Positions 62,636 through 64,000 of a stretch of 64,000 nt of DNA are shown piece after piece. This DNA comes from Clostridia bacterium (GTDB lineage Bacteria; Bacillota; Clostridia; TANB77; CAG-508). The notes beneath the pieces are model-generated. The model worked only from the letters and a program-made list of their open reading frames with translations. It ran no database searches and was not told the origin of the DNA. Where the stretch lies: the NCBI GenBank assembly GCA_017512025.1, contig JAFWHH010000009.1:248001-312000 (forward strand), written 5' to 3'. Positions within the stretch are counted from its first letter, which is position 1. Each line of letters begins with the position of its first letter. The translations under genes and the position numbers were made by a program.

Positions 62636-62799
62636 TTTTTATTCCCTCCATATCTAAAAAACTGACATCTGTTATTATATCACTAATTTTTTATTGTTAC
62701 AATGGAAACAAGACAAAATTTCAACTTTATTTGCATTTTTTTATGTAATTTTGTAAAAAAAGGAAAATTATAAGAAAAAAAGTCAAATTATTATAAAAA

Positions 62800-62959
62800 C
62801 CATTGGAGCGCAGACACTATTGCGCCTGCGCTCCATTTATATAACAAGCCCCTCCCCTCTCGAAAAAGGGCTTGGAAGCCCGTTAGGGCTAAAGAGCTAT
62901 ACCTAGCTCCCTTTGTGGAAAAATTATAGAGAGTTCCACATGATACAAAATTTGTATCC
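62800..62959 (-). ncRNA. Structured small RNA, about 160 nt, unassigned
   Basis: A perfect promoter (62966-62994) drives a transcript with no credible reading frame. In order on the minus strand it folds into hairpins GATACAAA/TTTGTATC, GTGGAA/TTTCCAC, GGAGCT/AGCTC, AGCCCT/GGGCT, AAGCCC/GGGCTT and a terminator GGAGCGCAG/CTGCGCTCC (62805-62834) ending in T5. G+C-rich like the protein cassettes. No known RNA family recognised. Confidence 0.72.
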
Positions 62960-62965
62960 ACTGAA

Positions 62966-62994
62966 ATTATATCATTTTCCAGATTTTATGTCAA
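62966..62994 (-). promoter_or_regulatory. Perfect consensus promoter of the 62800 RNA
   Basis: Minus strand: TTGACA, 17-base spacer, TATAAT, all consensus. Its -35 lies directly beside the terminator of the phosphorylase gene. Confidence 0.9.
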
Positions 62995-62996
62995 AT

Positions 62997-63047
62997 AAAA
63001 TCGAGCATTCAACATATCCATTATGTATGTATAAATGCTCGATTATT
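62997..63047 (-). terminator. Terminator of the alpha-glucan phosphorylase gene
   Basis: ATCGAGCATT (63000-63009) pairs with AATGCTCGAT (63033-63042) and TTTTATTT follows on the minus strand. Confidence 0.85.
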
Positions 63048-63063
63048 TATTACCATGATAAAA

Positions 63064-64000
63064 TTATTTTTCTTCGTACCAATTCATTAAACTTAAGTTC
63101 TCAGCATCTAGTAACATGTTATGTTTTGGCAAAGCTCTAAATGTATAGCAATAATTTCCTCCGGTTTTTAATTGAAGATTTGCTTGATAAATATATTCAT
63201 TTACATCGTCATATTCTCCAACTAAATCCATGTTTGTAATGCTAATGTTTCCTAGTTGTCCATTTTCCCCAACTTTTCCACAGTATACTTGCATTTCAAC
63301 ACTTTCTTTTGTTATGTTTGGTAGTTTAACCTTACAACTTACATTTATTGTGTTACCTGCATCTATAACAGCATTATTCATATTATCTATATCTTCTTGA
63401 GAAATCTTAATTCTATGCCAACAATTCTTTACTTTCTTCTTCCACTCATCAAATTCAGCAACTTCTTCTATGTCTCCATAGTATTTCTTACTTAAGTCAC
63501 ATAATGGAATATATAATTTATTAACATAGTCTATAACCATTCTAGCTGTGCTATATTTACCACCAGTTGTTATAATTGATTCTTTCATTATATCAAGCCA
63601 TTTACTTGATATTCCCTTTGAATCTTGGTTGTAATATGTAGGAATAATCTTCTTCTCTAATGTATTATATAAATCCAATGAATCTTCATTATCTTGTACA
63701 TCATAATTTTCATGTTGCTTTTCTGTACCAATTCTCCATCCATTGGTTGCTGTATATCCTTCAGCCCACCAACCATCTAAAACACTAAAGTTTATAACAC
63801 CATTTACTGATGCCTTTTGTCCACTTGTTCCAGATGCTTCCAATGGTCTTCTAGGATTGTTTAGCCATACATCAACACCACTGATTAAATATCTAGACAT
63901 TGCAATATCATAATCTTCTAGCATAAAGATTTTTCCAATAAATTGTGGCTTTAATGAAAGCTCATGTATGTATCTAATTAAGTCTTGTCCATATTGATCT
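63064..64000 (-). CDS. glgP: Alpha-glucan (glycogen/maltodextrin) phosphorylase, C-terminal part
   Basis: Open from the window edge to the stop at 63064. IFMLEDYDIAMSRYLISGVDVWLNNPRRPLEASGTSGQKASVNG is interrupted here only for length; it carries the phosphorylase active-site loop EASGTSGQKA, and DGWWAEGY follows. The C-terminal 130 residues (beta-rich) are as in the DUF3417-type GlgP family that splits glycogen or maltodextrins with phosphate to glucose-1-P. The N-terminus, with most of the catalytic domain, lies outside. Confidence 0.9.
   Translation of the reverse strand, partial: DQYGQDLIRYIHELSLKPQFIGKIFMLEDYDIAMSRYLISGVDVWLNNPRRPLEASGTSGQKASVNGVINFSVLDGWWAEGYTATNGWRIGTEKQHENYDVQDNEDSLDLYNTLEKKIIPTYYNQDSKGISSKWLDIMKESIITTGGKYSTARMVIDYVNKLYIPLCDLSKKYYGDIEEVAEFDEWKKKVKNCWHRIKISQEDIDNMNNAVIDAGNTINVSCKVKLPNITKESVEMQVYCGKVGENGQLGNISITNMDLVGEYDDVNEYIYQANLQLKTGGNYCYTFRALPKHNMLLDAENLSLMNWYEEK

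Noticed and set aside
62800..62834. 17-codon frame starting inside the last hairpin of the small RNA
   Set aside because: It begins in the terminator stem and would continue past the transcript end.

Overview
The window is A+T-rich DNA from a spore-forming Firmicute, most likely a gut-type clostridium. The evidence is an alpha/beta-type small acid-soluble spore protein, a SpoIVB peptidase, a Spo0A-like regulator, SpoVG, a PrkC/PP2C pair, T-box leaders in front of serS and proS, L20- and L13-type ribosomal leaders, and ATG/TTG/GTG starts behind strong GGAGG sites. Nothing in the window fixes the genus.

Layout. 1-7.2 kb: start of ftsE, trmB, a DUF4364 regulator, then the rlmN-stp-prkC-rsgA-rpe operon on the minus strand. 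10-15.3 kb: aspS, pfkA, a DUF5662 gene and a tsaC/ywlC gene. 16.7-24 kb: surface and unknown proteins (Mbeg1-like hydrolase, LPXTG-anchored papain-like protease, DUF4428, RsiV-like DUF3298) with an isolated 5S rRNA-tRNA-Asn unit. 25.3-29.2 kb: infC-rpmI-rplT (minus) and rplM-rpsI (plus). 29.6-34.9 kb: membrane-anchored unknown proteins, two of them sharing an upstream repeat. 36.9-39.1 kb: T-box, serS, engB. 40-48.4 kb: HD-domain protein, spoVG, murC, a transglutaminase, a tail-less ftsZ and a heterodimeric ABC exporter. 48.5-59.3 kb: CorC-like protein, a split sigma-like pair, a diverged spo0A, proS with its T-box, SASP, CmpB-like membrane protein, spoIVB and small proteins. 59.4-64 kb: cysteine desulfurase, pyk and the 3' end of an alpha-glucan phosphorylase.

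The most unusual feature is a set of compositionally foreign transcription units scattered between the housekeeping genes at about 8.4-10.0, 15.4-16.8, 24.85-25.3, 35.05-36.86, 39.15-39.9 and 57.64-57.86 kb. They are visibly richer in G+C and use different codons. Most have a near-consensus vegetative promoter, a short leader made of small hairpins, a strong ribosome site, one to three genes and a strong terminator. Two encode envelope-targeted, Thr-rich enzymes (a class A beta-lactamase-like protein with Cys in place of the nucleophilic Ser, and a SleB-like hydrolase); the rest encode proteins I do not recognise. A similar unit at 62.8-63.0 kb seems to make only a structured RNA. A second, much larger noncoding RNA (about 650 nt) with a perfect TTGACA-17-TATAAT promoter lies at 24.12-24.81 kb, next to one cassette. 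These units and the large RNA are the best candidates for something undescribed.

All functional names come from reading motifs and domain order by eye; no database search was possible. Composition statements are visual estimates.
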